From Pseudomonadota bacterium (GTDB lineage: Bacteria; Pseudomonadota; Alphaproteobacteria; RF32; CAG-239): 64,000 bases of DNA. The notes beneath the pieces are model-generated. The model saw only the letters and a list, made by a program, of their open reading frames with translations. It was not told where the DNA came from and did no database searches. Shown in pieces: positions 8,240 through 16,536 of the stretch (its first letter is position 1; the number at the start of each line of letters is the position of its first letter). The position numbers were made by a program, and so were the translations under genes. The stretch is taken from assembly GCA_018362935.1 (NCBI GenBank), contig JAHALQ010000007.1, positions 24,076 through 88,075 on the forward strand, in the 5' to 3' direction.

Positions 8240-8610
8240 TGTGATTGTTCCATGTGTAAATATCTAAGGTTGTAAAAGTGTCGAAAAATCAAAAATTTAC
8301 CAAAGTACAATACAAAATATTAACCGTAGTTTTTTGACAGAACAACGATTTTCTTCCAAATATGCAACGAAAATTAATCTCGCATATTATTAATACAACT
8401 TATGGTTTATTTTGCTTGTTGTAAAGTCCGGAAAATTTATATGATGACCAATAAAATATAAATTTTTCAATCTGCCACGATGACGCAAGTTTATGTCAGC
8501 GGCGGCGTTTTAAAATGCTGCTGCTTCAGACGAGGCGTTTTTTGCGGGTGCGGACTGGAAAAGTTTTAAACAAAGCTTATCTATCTGGAAAATATCAGAG
8601 AGAGGTAACC
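8240..8610. promoter_or_regulatory. Divergent LysR/adiC regulatory region
   Basis: 371 bp, AT-rich, without a credible gene. It must hold the promoters of the leftward LysR gene and the rightward adiC operon; the length is generous for LysR sites and bending. An open frame beginning at 8515 merely extends adiC upstream and lacks a ribosome site, while adiC's ATG has AGAGAGGT. I could not pick a single convincing -35/-10 pair. Confidence 0.5.
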
Positions 8611-10089
8611 ATGGATAATGACAGTAACAAAATCGGCGTGGTTCCGGCAACTTTGCTGGTCGCCGGAAATATGATGGGATCGGGCGTGTTTATGCTGCCG
8701 GCGAATCTGGCGGCTATCGGGTCAATTGCGGTGCTGGGCTGGCTGGTAACAATCGTCGGCGCCATAGCTTTGGCGCTGGTGTTTTCCAAACTGACACAAA
8801 TCTATACCGCGGCGGGCGGCCCGTATGCCTATACGCGCAAAGCATTCGGCGATTATATGGGGTATCAGACCAATCTGGTCTATTGGCTGGCCAATGTTAT
8901 CGGCAATGTGGCGCTGGTGGTGGCCGGTCTTGGCTATCTGACGCCGTTTTTTCCGTCCTTGCGTGATCCGCTGGTCATGGCGCTGGGGCAGATCGGCATT
9001 ATCTGGCTGCTGGTTTACGCCAATATTCTGGGGCCGAAAACTGTCGGCCGGATTCAGAGCTTTACGACCATGCTGGCTCTGGTACCGATTATCGGCGTGG
9101 CGTTGCTCGGGTGGTTCTGGTTCCATCCGCAGACCTTTATGGAGGGGTGGAACGTTTCGGGCAGCAGCGACGTTTCAGCTTTGGGGATGACGCTTAATTT
9201 TACACTGTGGGCATTTATCGGCGTTGAGAGCGCTTCGGTGTCGACAGCCGTGGTTAAAGATCCGGCCAAAAACGTGCCGATTGCGACGGTGGTCGGTGTT
9301 CTGTTGGCGGCTGCTTGCTATATTCTCAGTTCTTCGGCAATTATGGGTATTATTCCCAATAAAGAGCTGATTGTTTCAGCCGCGCCGTTTTCAGACGCCG
9401 TGACGGTTGCCTTGGGGCCCGCAGCCGGAAAAATTGTCGCTTTTTGTGCGGCGGCGGGCTGCCTCGGGTCACTCGGCGGCTGGACGCTGCTGGTCGGGCA
9501 GACGGCGCAGGCTGCGGCGAATGACGGTTTGTTCGGCAACGTGTTTGCCAAAGTCAACAACCGCTGTGTTCCGTCGGCCGGTTTGGCGATTGTGGCGGGG
9601 TTGATGACGCTTCAGGTTTTGGCGACGATGTCGCCGACAGCTGCGGAGCAATTCGGCAAAATTGCTTCCATTGCAGTAATCATGACGCTGCTGCCGTATA
9701 TTTATTCATCCGTTGCGATTAAAATTCTCGGGCGCGACAAAATGAACCGGCACCAGCTGACTTTCTATACGATTGTCGGCCTGATTGCTGCGGTCTACTG
9801 CATGATTGCGATGATCGGTTCGGACGCGCAGCAGACCCGGTGGGCGCTGATGTTTGTGATTTCGACAATCATTTTTTACGAAATGGCGGTCAACCGCAAG
9901 CTGGATATGCAAGAGCAAAATACCCGCCCCGGCGGCTGCGTGCCCTGCTGGGTCAGACATCTGACGCTGATTGTGACAATTGTGGCTTTGGCCGCGATGT
10001 TCTGGGTTTCGGTCGGGCGTTATGACAAAGGGGATTTGCGAACACGCGGTTCGTATCACCGGATTGTACAGGAATTACACGATAAATAA
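8611..10089 (+). CDS. adiC: Arginine:agmatine antiporter
   Basis: 492 residues, APC-family transporter with 12 predicted membrane helices. It tracks E. coli AdiC closely: GNMMGSGVFMLPANLA in TM1 (the GSG substrate loop), YQTNLVYWLANVIGN in TM3, LWAFIGVESASV with the Trp and Glu of the arginine gate (AdiC Trp202/Glu208), and CLGSLGGWTLLVGQTA carrying the equivalent of Trp293. It imports arginine and exports agmatine across the inner membrane, removing one cytoplasmic proton per cycle with AdiA. It is longer than AdiC (445 aa) because of a C-terminal extension. ATG 8611 follows AGAGAGGT; adiA starts 8 bp after its stop. Confidence 0.88.
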   Translation: MDNDSNKIGVVPATLLVAGNMMGSGVFMLPANLAAIGSIAVLGWLVTIVGAIALALVFSKLTQIYTAAGGPYAYTRKAFGDYMGYQTNLVYWLANVIGNVALVVAGLGYLTPFFPSLRDPLVMALGQIGIIWLLVYANILGPKTVGRIQSFTTMLALVPIIGVALLGWFWFHPQTFMEGWNVSGSSDVSALGMTLNFTLWAFIGVESASVSTAVVKDPAKNVPIATVVGVLLAAACYILSSSAIMGIIPNKELIVSAAPFSDAVTVALGPAAGKIVAFCAAAGCLGSLGGWTLLVGQTAQAAANDGLFGNVFAKVNNRCVPSAGLAIVAGLMTLQVLATMSPTAAEQFGKIASIAVIMTLLPYIYSSVAIKILGRDKMNRHQLTFYTIVGLIAAVYCMIAMIGSDAQQTRWALMFVISTIIFYEMAVNRKLDMQEQNTRPGGCVPCWVRHLTLIVTIVALAAMFWVSVGRYDKGDLRTRGSYHRIVQELHDK

Positions 10090-10097
10090 AGGAGAAA

Positions 10098-12398
10098 ATG
10101 ATGACAGAGGAAAAAAATCCGCTGGGTTTTAAGGTACTGATGATTTATGACGGGGTTGATGAAAATAACGCCAATGCCCGTAAAATTCAGGCATTGAAGA
10201 GCGACCTGGAAGAAAAAGACATACAAGTTGTTATTGCCCAGTGTTATAATGACGCGGCGGCGGTTATCCGCTCCGACCCGACAGTGGAATGCGTGCTGCT
10301 GAATTTAGATGACGATCCGGATCATCATTTCGGGCACAGCGTACGCATGCTCAAACTTATCCGCAGCCGCAACGAAAACGTACCGGTTTTCCTGCTGGCG
10401 TGCCGGACGGTAGCGTCGGGCGTTCCGGCGGATATTCTTGACAAAGTCAATGACTTTATCTGGATTTTGGAAGATACGTCTGATTTTATCGCCGGGCGCA
10501 TTGTTGCGGCCATCAGGCGGTATCGCGAGTATATTCTGCCGCCGATGTTTAAGGCTTTGGTTAATTTTTCAAAGGTGCATGAGTATTCATGGCACACGCC
10601 GGGGCATACCGGCGGCACCGCTTTTTTGAAGTCGGCGGTCGGGCGTTCGTTTTTTAATTTTTTCAAAGAACCGGTCTTCCGGTCGGATTTGTCAATTTCG
10701 GTGGGCGAGCTTGGGTCATTGCTTGACCATTCCGGCCCTATCGGCGAAAGCGAAAAATATATCAGCCGCGTTTTCGGTTCCGACCGCAGCTATACGGTAA
10801 CCAACGGTTCGTCGACATCCAACCGGGTAATTTTAATGTCGAGCGTGACCCGCAATCAGGTGGCGCTGGTTGACCGCAACTGCCATAAATCGGTGGAGCA
10901 GGGGCTGACGATGTGCGGCGCGGTGCCGTCGTATCTGATTCCTTCGCGCAACCAGTACGGCATTATCGGCCCGATTAAGCCCGAGCGTCTGACGAAGGAA
11001 GCCGTGGCGCAGAGCGTTTCGGAAAATGCCCTGGTCAAAGACGGCGTGAACAAGCAGCCGGTGCATGCGGTGGTTACCAATTCGACCTATGACGGTTTGT
11101 GCTATAATATCAACCGGGTAAAAGAACTGCTGGGCGAGAGCGTCGACCGGCTGCATTTTGACGAGGCGTGGTACGGCTATGCCCGGTTTAATCCGCTTTA
11201 CTGCGAACGTTTTGCCATGTGCGGGGATATCACCGAATATGACCGCAGCGGCCCGACGGTCTTTTCGACGCAGTCGACCCACAAACTGCTGGCGGCTTTT
11301 TCGCAGGCCTCGATGATTCATATCCGCGAGGGGCGCAAGCCGATTGACCATAAGCGTTTTAACGAATCTTTCATGATGCATGCCTCGACTTCGCCGTTTT
11401 ATCCGATTATCGCGACAAATGACATCAGTGCGGCAATGATGGACGGCCCGCAGGGGCAGGCGCTGACCGAAGACAGCATCCGGGAAGCCATCGCTTTCAG
11501 GCAGACCGTGGCGCATCTGCACGCAGAAATGAAAGACAAAGGCGACTGGTTTTTCGATATTTGGCAGCCGGATTATGTCCTTGATGCCAAGAGCGGGCAG
11601 AAAGTGCCGTTCTATGAGGCAGAGGAAGAACAGCTGGCCAATGACCCGTCAGCCTGGTATCTGCGCCCGAATGACGAATGGCACGGTTTCGGGGATATTG
11701 AGGAAGGCTATTGCATGCTCGACCCGATAAAAGTAACCGTCGTCACACCGGGCATGGGCAAAGATGCCGTTTTGGAAGGTTCTGGAATTCCGGCCGCGCT
11801 GCTGACTTCTTATCTGGATAACCGCGGCATTGTGGTGGAAAAAACGCAGGATTTTACGGTGCTGTTTTTGTTTTCTCTCGGTGTTACCAAGGGAAAATGG
11901 GGGACGCTGCTCAACGCTTTGTTTGCTTTTAAGAAAGATTATGACAACAATACCCCGCTGGAAAGGGTGCTGCCGAAAGTCGTTGCCGACAATCCCGAGC
12001 GTTATCTGAACATGGGGCTGAAAGATTTGGCCGACGAAATGTTTGCCAAGATGAAGGAACTGCAAATGACCAAGGCGCTGGCCGAAGGTTTTGCGGTATT
12101 GCCCAAACCGGATATGACGCCGGTTGAGGCTTATGAGCAGCTGGTATTAAATAATATTGAATCGGTGACGCTTAATGAGGCATCCGGTCGGACGGTGGCA
12201 ACCGGCATTGTGCCTTACCCGCCCGGAATTCCGCTGCTGATGCCGGGTGAGAACGCCGGGGATGCCGACGGCCCGCTGCTGGGGTATTTGAAAGCTCTGG
12301 AAGCTTTCGACCGTTATTTTCCGGGCTTTGCGCATGATACGCACGGCGTGGAACGCGATTCCGACGGCAATTATGAAATTATGTGCCTGAAGAGATAA
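10098..12398 (+). CDS. adiA: Inducible arginine decarboxylase (PLP)
   Basis: 766 residues, fold-type I Orn/Lys/Arg decarboxylase of the acid-inducible group (AdiA is 756 aa). An N-terminal CheY-like wing domain (about 1-140) precedes the PLP domain. HTPGHTGG and VTNGSSTSN bind cofactor phosphate; HFDEAW holds the Asp that pairs with the pyridine nitrogen; STQSTHKLLAA carries the Schiff-base lysine at about residue 396. It converts arginine to agmatine and CO2, consuming a proton. Translationally close behind adiC (GGAGAAA ribosome site). Sequence around QSTHK and the long C-terminus favour arginine over lysine or ornithine, and the AdiC partner supports this. Confidence 0.88.
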   Translation: MMTEEKNPLGFKVLMIYDGVDENNANARKIQALKSDLEEKDIQVVIAQCYNDAAAVIRSDPTVECVLLNLDDDPDHHFGHSVRMLKLIRSRNENVPVFLLACRTVASGVPADILDKVNDFIWILEDTSDFIAGRIVAAIRRYREYILPPMFKALVNFSKVHEYSWHTPGHTGGTAFLKSAVGRSFFNFFKEPVFRSDLSISVGELGSLLDHSGPIGESEKYISRVFGSDRSYTVTNGSSTSNRVILMSSVTRNQVALVDRNCHKSVEQGLTMCGAVPSYLIPSRNQYGIIGPIKPERLTKEAVAQSVSENALVKDGVNKQPVHAVVTNSTYDGLCYNINRVKELLGESVDRLHFDEAWYGYARFNPLYCERFAMCGDITEYDRSGPTVFSTQSTHKLLAAFSQASMIHIREGRKPIDHKRFNESFMMHASTSPFYPIIATNDISAAMMDGPQGQALTEDSIREAIAFRQTVAHLHAEMKDKGDWFFDIWQPDYVLDAKSGQKVPFYEAEEEQLANDPSAWYLRPNDEWHGFGDIEEGYCMLDPIKVTVVTPGMGKDAVLEGSGIPAALLTSYLDNRGIVVEKTQDFTVLFLFSLGVTKGKWGTLLNALFAFKKDYDNNTPLERVLPKVVADNPERYLNMGLKDLADEMFAKMKELQMTKALAEGFAVLPKPDMTPVEAYEQLVLNNIESVTLNEASGRTVATGIVPYPPGIPLLMPGENAGDADGPLLGYLKALEAFDRYFPGFAHDTHGVERDSDGNYEIMCLKR

Positions 12399-12400
12399 TC

Positions 12401-12427
12401 AGAAGCCCCGGTACGGGGCTTCTTTTG
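12401..12427 (+). terminator. Terminator of adiC-adiA
   Basis: AGAAGCCCC (12401-12409), 5-nt loop, GGGGCTTCT (12415-12423) and TTT, immediately after adiA. Confidence 0.85.
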
Positions 12428-12448
12428 TATCTGCTAGACAAATTTATG

Positions 12449-12477
12449 TTGAATGTTAATTTTTATCCGTTTATACT
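12449..12477 (+). promoter_or_regulatory. Sigma70-like promoter for the small RNA
   Basis: TTGAAT (12449-12454), 17-bp spacer, TATACT (12472-12477). Transcription would begin about 12485, roughly 30 nt before the closing stem of the RNA at 12514, which suggests a processed 5' leader as known for 6S RNA in E. coli. Confidence 0.55.
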
Positions 12478-12513
12478 TTCAGTTGCGGAAAGCCGCATAT
12501 TATTATGTCACAC

Positions 12514-12660
12514 GAGGTTTTTCAGACCTGGTATTCTACATAGCCTAAAGAGTAGGTGTGAAACACTTAGGCAACTCCAATGTCATATACGGAGGAGTGC
12601 CTGAACTAAGTGTGCTTGCATAACGAATAAGGGCAACACCAATACCGTGTCTGAAACCTC
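12514..12660 (+). ncRNA. ssrS: 6S RNA candidate
   Basis: 147-nt non-coding stretch that folds into a single long rod. Closing stem: GAGGT + TTCAGAC (12514-12527) pairs with GTCTGAA + ACCTC (12649-12660), continued after a 2x2 loop by GGTATT/AATACC (12530-12535 with 12641-12646). A large, mostly unpaired central bubble follows on both sides, then an apical stem where ACACTTAGGC (12563-12572) and ACTCC pair with GGAGT, GCC and TAAGTGT (12593-12613). Closing stem, open central bubble and apical arm are the 6S architecture that mimics an open promoter and sequesters sigma70 RNA polymerase. It has its own promoter and terminator. The call is from structure only. Confidence 0.65.
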
Positions 12661-12693
12661 CTCCACCTTAAATCTTAAGGTGGAGTTCGTTTT
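12661..12693 (+). terminator. Terminator of the 6S-like RNA
   Basis: CTCCACCTTA (12661-12670), AATCT loop, TAAGGTGGAG (12676-12685), followed by TTCGTTTT. Confidence 0.85.
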
Positions 12694-12714
12694 CCAATGA
12701 TACAGGAGGTTGCC

Positions 12715-13188
12715 ATGCAGCAAACAAAACGGACTGGGACTATCTTGCATTCAAATAATTCAACCAATATTGCCCGCGGGAAAAAATCAGGCGCTCTGCC
12801 TCATCCCGCGGATATTTATGTCGGCAAACGGGTGCGGCTGATGCGAAAACTGCTCGGCATGAGTCAGGCAGAGCTGGGCGCATTGTTGGGTGTCACTTTT
12901 CAACAGATACAAAAATACGAGCACGGCGCCAACCGCATCAGCGCGGGACGGCTTTATGACTTGAGCCGGGTAATGCGGGTGCCGGTCGGTTTCTTTTTTG
13001 AAAATATGAATAACGGAAGTTTATCGTGCGAGGATGCTTCGGCTGATTGGCAAACCGGAGCGGGAGCGGATAATCTGCTTTATGACAATGAATATCTGGG
13101 GATATTTTCGGCTTATCGCAAGCTCAAAAATCCGGAACTGCGGCAGTGTCTGCGGCGTTTGATTGTTTTGCTCGGGTGCGGCAATTGA
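12715..13188 (+). CDS. XRE-family transcriptional regulator
   Basis: 157 residues. An N-terminal unstructured lead (about 30 residues) is followed by a Cro/C1 helix-turn-helix: VGKRVRLMRKLLGMSQAELG, LGVTFQQIQKYEHGANRIS. The FQQIQKYEHGANRIS string and the following RVMRVPVGFFFE are typical of the alphaproteobacterial XRE regulators often found next to stress or cell-cycle genes. The start at 12715 is chosen because AGGAGG lies 6 bp before it; the in-frame ATG at 12697 sits in the tail of the terminator. Targets unknown. Confidence 0.8.
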   Translation: MQQTKRTGTILHSNNSTNIARGKKSGALPHPADIYVGKRVRLMRKLLGMSQAELGALLGVTFQQIQKYEHGANRISAGRLYDLSRVMRVPVGFFFENMNNGSLSCEDASADWQTGAGADNLLYDNEYLGIFSAYRKLKNPELRQCLRRLIVLLGCGN

Positions 13189-13302
13189 AACATTTTGAAA
13201 CTTAATGTTTTAATAAGTTATTGTTTTATTAATATTTTCTGAATAGACTGTTAGCGTTAATAGTTACCAAACATATTAGCACAACTTTTAAGGAGAAACT
13301 TT

Positions 13303-14100
13303 ATGAACTATAGAACTATCCTCTTGGCTTCCGCCGCAGTCATGTTTGCCGGTTCGGCTGTGGCTGCTGATTTGACCAATCCCTTTTATTTGCCGGGACA
13401 GGGCAAACTGACTTCCGATACCAAAATCGATTACCGTCGTACCGAATTTGACCATTCTGACGCCAAACTTGATGCATGGCGCGCGACAGAAGAGGTTGCT
13501 TACGGCGTAACCGATAATTTTGCCGTCATCGGCACGCTTGGCAATGATTTTGACACCGAAGGCGCTTATAACAACGACCATAACTTTGATTATAAACTCG
13601 GTGCGGCTTATAACTTCAGCAAGGATAATGTTCTGGCTCAGGTAAAAGCTTCTTATTATACATTCAATCCCAAGGATTATCTCGGCCACAGGGGTGTTGA
13701 TGCCCGTTGGCAGAAATACATCAACGGCGAGGTTAAACTCGGTTATGATATGGGTGAAGGTCTGACCCCCTATGTTTCTTATGGTTTTGAAGGCCAGGTC
13801 GATCAGGCTGACCGCGCGTTTTATCAGACCGCTTTTGCCGGTGTCCACAAATTTGCGGGCAACTGGGCAGTTGACGGCGGCCTGCGTTATGACTTCTATA
13901 CCGACGGCAAAAACGCCAATGCGCTTTATGCCCAGGCCGAAGTCGATTATTATCCGTATGAAAAGTTAGCTCTCGGCGTTTACGGCGATTATTATCTGGC
14001 CGGAAACGAAGCTGACGTCAGACCGCTGAGCTATGCCGGCGACTTGAAAAAACTGGATACGGATTACACCGTCGGCGTCAGAGCCAAAGTTGAATTCTAA
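13303..14100 (+). CDS. Outer-membrane beta-barrel protein
   Basis: 265 residues. A signal peptide (to VAAAD, cleavage about residue 22) precedes alternating amphipathic strands rich in Tyr, Gly and Asp, such as VAYGVTDNFAVIGTL and KLGAAYNFSKDNVLAQ, and the chain ends in ...VGVRAKVEF with the terminal Phe used for Bam-dependent insertion. Probably a 10- to 12-strand OmpA/OmpW-like barrel; no porin family is certain. Strong AGGAGA ribosome site, own promoter region of about 110 bp upstream and own terminator, consistent with high expression. Confidence 0.75.
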   Translation: MNYRTILLASAAVMFAGSAVAADLTNPFYLPGQGKLTSDTKIDYRRTEFDHSDAKLDAWRATEEVAYGVTDNFAVIGTLGNDFDTEGAYNNDHNFDYKLGAAYNFSKDNVLAQVKASYYTFNPKDYLGHRGVDARWQKYINGEVKLGYDMGEGLTPYVSYGFEGQVDQADRAFYQTAFAGVHKFAGNWAVDGGLRYDFYTDGKNANALYAQAEVDYYPYEKLALGVYGDYYLAGNEADVRPLSYAGDLKKLDTDYTVGVRAKVEF

Positions 14101-14120
14101 TTCAGGTTCGATTTAATAAA

Positions 14121-14147
14121 AGGCTTCCCATAAGGGAAGCCTTTTTT
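14121..14147. terminator. Bidirectional terminator
   Basis: AGGCTTCCC (14121-14129), ATAA loop, GGGAAGCCT (14134-14142), T run on the plus side and A run before it; serves the barrel gene and the converging hydrolase gene. Confidence 0.85.
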
Positions 14148-14163
14148 AGCGGCACCTGCTTTT

Positions 14164-15183
14164 TTATTTTAAGTATTCCTGAAAAAAACGTGTTATTTTG
14201 TCAAACGGGATAACATCAATTTTATCGTACAAATCTGTATGATTAGCGTTGGGAATAATCATGAGTTCTTTATTATCGCCGGTCAATTTTGTATAAGCGT
14301 CTTCGCTGAAATAGCGGCTGTGGGCATTTTCGCCGTGCAGCATCAAGACGGCGCTTTTGATTTCGTCGCTGTATGCCAGAATCGGCATATTGATAAACGA
14401 TAAGGATGATGTCATATTCCAGCCGGTGTTTGAGTTTTTGGAATGTTTATGATATCCGCGGGGCGTTTTGTAATAATCGTAGTAGTCTTTGACAAATTGT
14501 GGCTCGTTTCCTGCCAGCTTGTCGGGAAGCCCGGCTTCGGCGGCATAGGTTCCCGATTTGAAGTCTTCGGTGCGCTGGGCATTGAGTTTTTCTTTGAGCT
14601 TATAACGGTCTTCTTTGCTCATGGCATCGAAATAGCCGTTGGCATTTACTCTGCTCATGTCATACATGGTCGAAGTAACAACCGCTTTGATTCTGGTATC
14701 CATTGCGGCAGCATTTAGGGCAAAGCCGCCAAAACCGCAGATGCCGATAATGCCGATTTTGTCAGCGTCAACATTGTTTTGAACGCTTAAAAAGTCAACG
14801 GCGGCAGAGAAGTCCTCGGTGTTGATGTCAGGAGATGCCACAAGGCGGGGTTTGCCGCCGCTTTCTCCGGTGTAAGAAGGGTCAAAAGCCAAAGTTATAA
14901 AACCGCGTTCGGCCATGGTTTGGGCATAAAGTCCGGAAGATTGTTCCTTAACTGCGCCAAACGGGCCGGATACGGCCAGTGCCGGAAGTTTTTCGGCGGT
15001 TTTGTTTTTGGGTGTATATAAGTCGCCGACAAGTTTTATGCCGTAACGATTGTTAAAACTGACCTTACGCACATCGACTTTATTGCTTTTTTTGAATGTT
15101 TTGTCCCATGAACAGCAGGATGTATATGTCCATATTGCGGCAGCCGCGCCCGTGATAATTAGCAATGACAATAGAATTTTCAT
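14164..15183 (-). CDS. Membrane-anchored alpha/beta hydrolase
   Basis: 339 residues. An N-terminal hydrophobic segment (MKILLSLLIITGAAAAIWTY) anchors or exports it. The fold is a dienelactone-hydrolase/YcjY-like alpha/beta hydrolase: LPALAVSGPFGAVKEQ near the oxyanion strand, LAFDPSYTGESGG, then DADKIGIIGICGFGGFALNAA. The nucleophile elbow G-I-C-G-F-G-G places Cys where most members have Ser. HGENAHSRYFSEDAY and NANHTDLYD supply the likely acid and His. The start at 15183 has GAGGAGAAAAAC upstream; the longer frame to 15222 lacks one. Monocistronic; substrate unknown. Confidence 0.72.
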   Translation of the reverse strand: MKILLSLLIITGAAAAIWTYTSCCSWDKTFKKSNKVDVRKVSFNNRYGIKLVGDLYTPKNKTAEKLPALAVSGPFGAVKEQSSGLYAQTMAERGFITLAFDPSYTGESGGKPRLVASPDINTEDFSAAVDFLSVQNNVDADKIGIIGICGFGGFALNAAAMDTRIKAVVTSTMYDMSRVNANGYFDAMSKEDRYKLKEKLNAQRTEDFKSGTYAAEAGLPDKLAGNEPQFVKDYYDYYKTPRGYHKHSKNSNTGWNMTSSLSFINMPILAYSDEIKSAVLMLHGENAHSRYFSEDAYTKLTGDNKELMIIPNANHTDLYDKIDVIPFDKITRFFQEYLK

Positions 15184-15442
15184 GTTTTTCTCCTCTTTGT
15201 AAATGAAAATATAATATACCATAATCTTTGGAGTTAACTCTAAGTCAAGATATTTTTTTATTTGTGGTAAAAATTGTTATTTAATGCTGGTGGAATATTT
15301 TTCACACACCCCGTTCTAAAGCTGCGTCCCGATTTCGAACCCAGGGTTCAAGTCCCGGGGATAATCCCAACGGGACTGCGCCGCTACGAAAGGCGTTGCC
15401 TTTCTACTTGCGCGAACAACTAAGTGTTGCCGCGGATGAATC
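15184..15442. other. Host intergenic DNA left of the prophage
   Basis: No gene. Around 15335-15375 it contains GGTTCAAGTCCC and ATCCCAACGGGACT, which resemble the T-arm and 3' acceptor of tRNA-Glu found intact at 51350-51424, so it may be a tRNA fragment carried by an intergenic repeat. Just before the prophage there is AAGTGTTGC, whose inverted copy GCAACACT lies right of the prophage at about 51256. Confidence 0.4.
15438..15442. repeat. Left target-site duplication GAATC
   Basis: Direct repeat of 51248-51252; 5 bp is the duplication length made by Mu transposition. Confidence 0.85.
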
Positions 15443-15470
15443 TGTAAGAAGAAAGATGGATTTACATAAC
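15443..15470. repeat. Prophage left terminus, end site L1
   Basis: TGTAAGAAG followed by AAAGATGGATTTACATAAC. Aligned without gaps to the reverse complement of the right end (TGTAGCGCG then AAAAATGGTTTTGCATTGG), with the conserved core starting 9 nt from the terminus in both. Confidence 0.8.
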
Positions 15471-15623
15471 TGGGATTCCGGGATTAATCGGGATTTTCGG
15501 GGACATATTGGGATAAGCCATTTATAAGAACGTCAATTCTAGCACCGTTTACAGCCCGTTTAAATGGCATTTTAAAGGTCAAAAATTTTCTGCGATTAAT
15601 CATCGGCAATAATTAAGTAATGT

Positions 15624-15663
15624 GAAAAATGGTTTTGCCTGATGATAAAATGGTTTTACATAA
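15624..15663. repeat. Left internal transposase sites L2 and L3
   Basis: Two direct copies of the core, AAAAATGGTTTTGCCTGA and ATAAAATGGTTTTACATAA, spaced about 21-22 bp, some 180 bp inside the left end. Mu likewise has L1 at the end and L2/L3 inside. Confidence 0.75.
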
Positions 15664-15727
15664 AGAAAAACAATAAAATAAGTATAAACAACGTAATAGT
15701 ATCTATCTTTGTGAAATGTCTTTTTAA

Positions 15728-15764
15728 AACTGGGATTTAAAAATGCCTATTTTAAATCCCAGTT
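15728..15764. promoter_or_regulatory. Long inverted repeat, candidate operator
   Basis: AACTGGGATTTAAAA (15728-15742) and its exact inverted copy (15750-15764). Further copies of AACTGGGATT lie at 15771-15781 and 15468-15477, the latter overlapping the left end site. Position and repetition suggest a repressor or Ner operator, or a transposition regulator site; as a terminator of the repressor gene it lacks a T run. Confidence 0.5.
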
Positions 15765-15805
15765 AGGTATTAACTGGGATTCATTTATTAAAAAGTTTAG
15801 ACAAA

Positions 15806-16411
15806 TTAAGCTTTACAAATAGCTGCTTTAACCTGTCCGACAATGTGCAATAATTCTTCTTGCTCAATGTCCCAAGGTGCGTATTCAGCATTTAATGAGA
15901 TGGCTTTTAATTTATCACCGGCAAGTTGAAGCTTTTTTATAAAACAGCTGCCATCATATTCAAAAGCATACATACCGTCATTTACAAATTGCCGTACACT
16001 CATATCCAATACAGCGATATCTTTGTCATATAGACGTGGCTGCATAGAATCACCGCGTACTTTTACACCGGCAGCAAACTTTTTCGGAATACCGTATATA
16101 TCAAAAAAATCTTCAGGAAGAACTAAAGTTGAAATAATATTTTCTTGAGAAATAATTGATCCGCAACCTGCAGAAAACTCTACGTCGTAAATATTAATTG
16201 TATTTTCGGTTTTATTAATCTGACCTGTTAATACCCAGTTAATGTCAATACCACTTTGTGCCAAGTTAGAAAGAACTTCTCCGCCTGGCAGACTGTTACC
16301 AGCCTCATAACCTTCCCAACTCTTTTTGTGGCACTTTGCTAAGATTGCCATGTTTGATTGGCTAAGTCCCAGATTTTCTCTAATTTTTTTAAGTCGCTCA
16401 CCAACTGTCAT
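15806..16411 (-). CDS. Prophage repressor, HTH plus S24 peptidase
   Basis: 201 residues. Cro/C1 helix-turn-helix at about 5-60 (GLSQSNMAILAKCHKKSWEG), then a LexA-like S24 self-cleavage domain: Ala81-Gly82 cleavage pair in VEFSAGCGS, catalytic Ser122 in RGDSMQPRLYDKD, and general-base Lys159 or Lys160 in SCFIKKLQ. It should hold the prophage silent and be cleaved when RecA is activated, giving SOS induction; note that Mu's own c repressor is not of this type. It is transcribed away from ner and the transposase, with the shared operator between. Confidence 0.85.
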   Translation of the reverse strand: MTVGERLKKIRENLGLSQSNMAILAKCHKKSWEGYEAGNSLPGGEVLSNLAQSGIDINWVLTGQINKTENTINIYDVEFSAGCGSIISQENIISTLVLPEDFFDIYGIPKKFAAGVKVRGDSMQPRLYDKDIAVLDMSVRQFVNDGMYAFEYDGSCFIKKLQLAGDKLKAISLNAEYAPWDIEQEELLHIVGQVKAAICKA

Positions 16412-16437
16412 AAAATTTTTCCCAAAAAAACCAATAA

Positions 16438-16476
16438 AGGATAAAATATTTCTTGACTACGATAAAATTTTATCCT
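16438..16476. promoter_or_regulatory. Early promoter and operator
   Basis: AGGATAAAAT (16438-16447) and ATTTTATCCT (16467-16476) form an inverted repeat around TTGACT (16453-16458), with a second palindrome ATAAAATTTTAT (16462-16473). This is the gap between the divergent repressor and ner genes, so it is the natural operator for both. Confidence 0.6.
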
Positions 16477-16536
16477 AAGGTGAATTATCGTTTCGCTAAT
16501 AGTAACATAAAAAACGAAAATTTAAAGGAAATTTTA

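Noticed and set aside
15184..15442. Complete second tRNA-Glu at the left prophage flank
   Set aside because: Only T-arm and acceptor-like fragments are present; no anticodon arm can be formed.
16453..16536. Longer N-terminus for Ner
   Set aside because: These codons coincide with the promoter/operator; the ATG at 16537 has a ribosome site and the family length.
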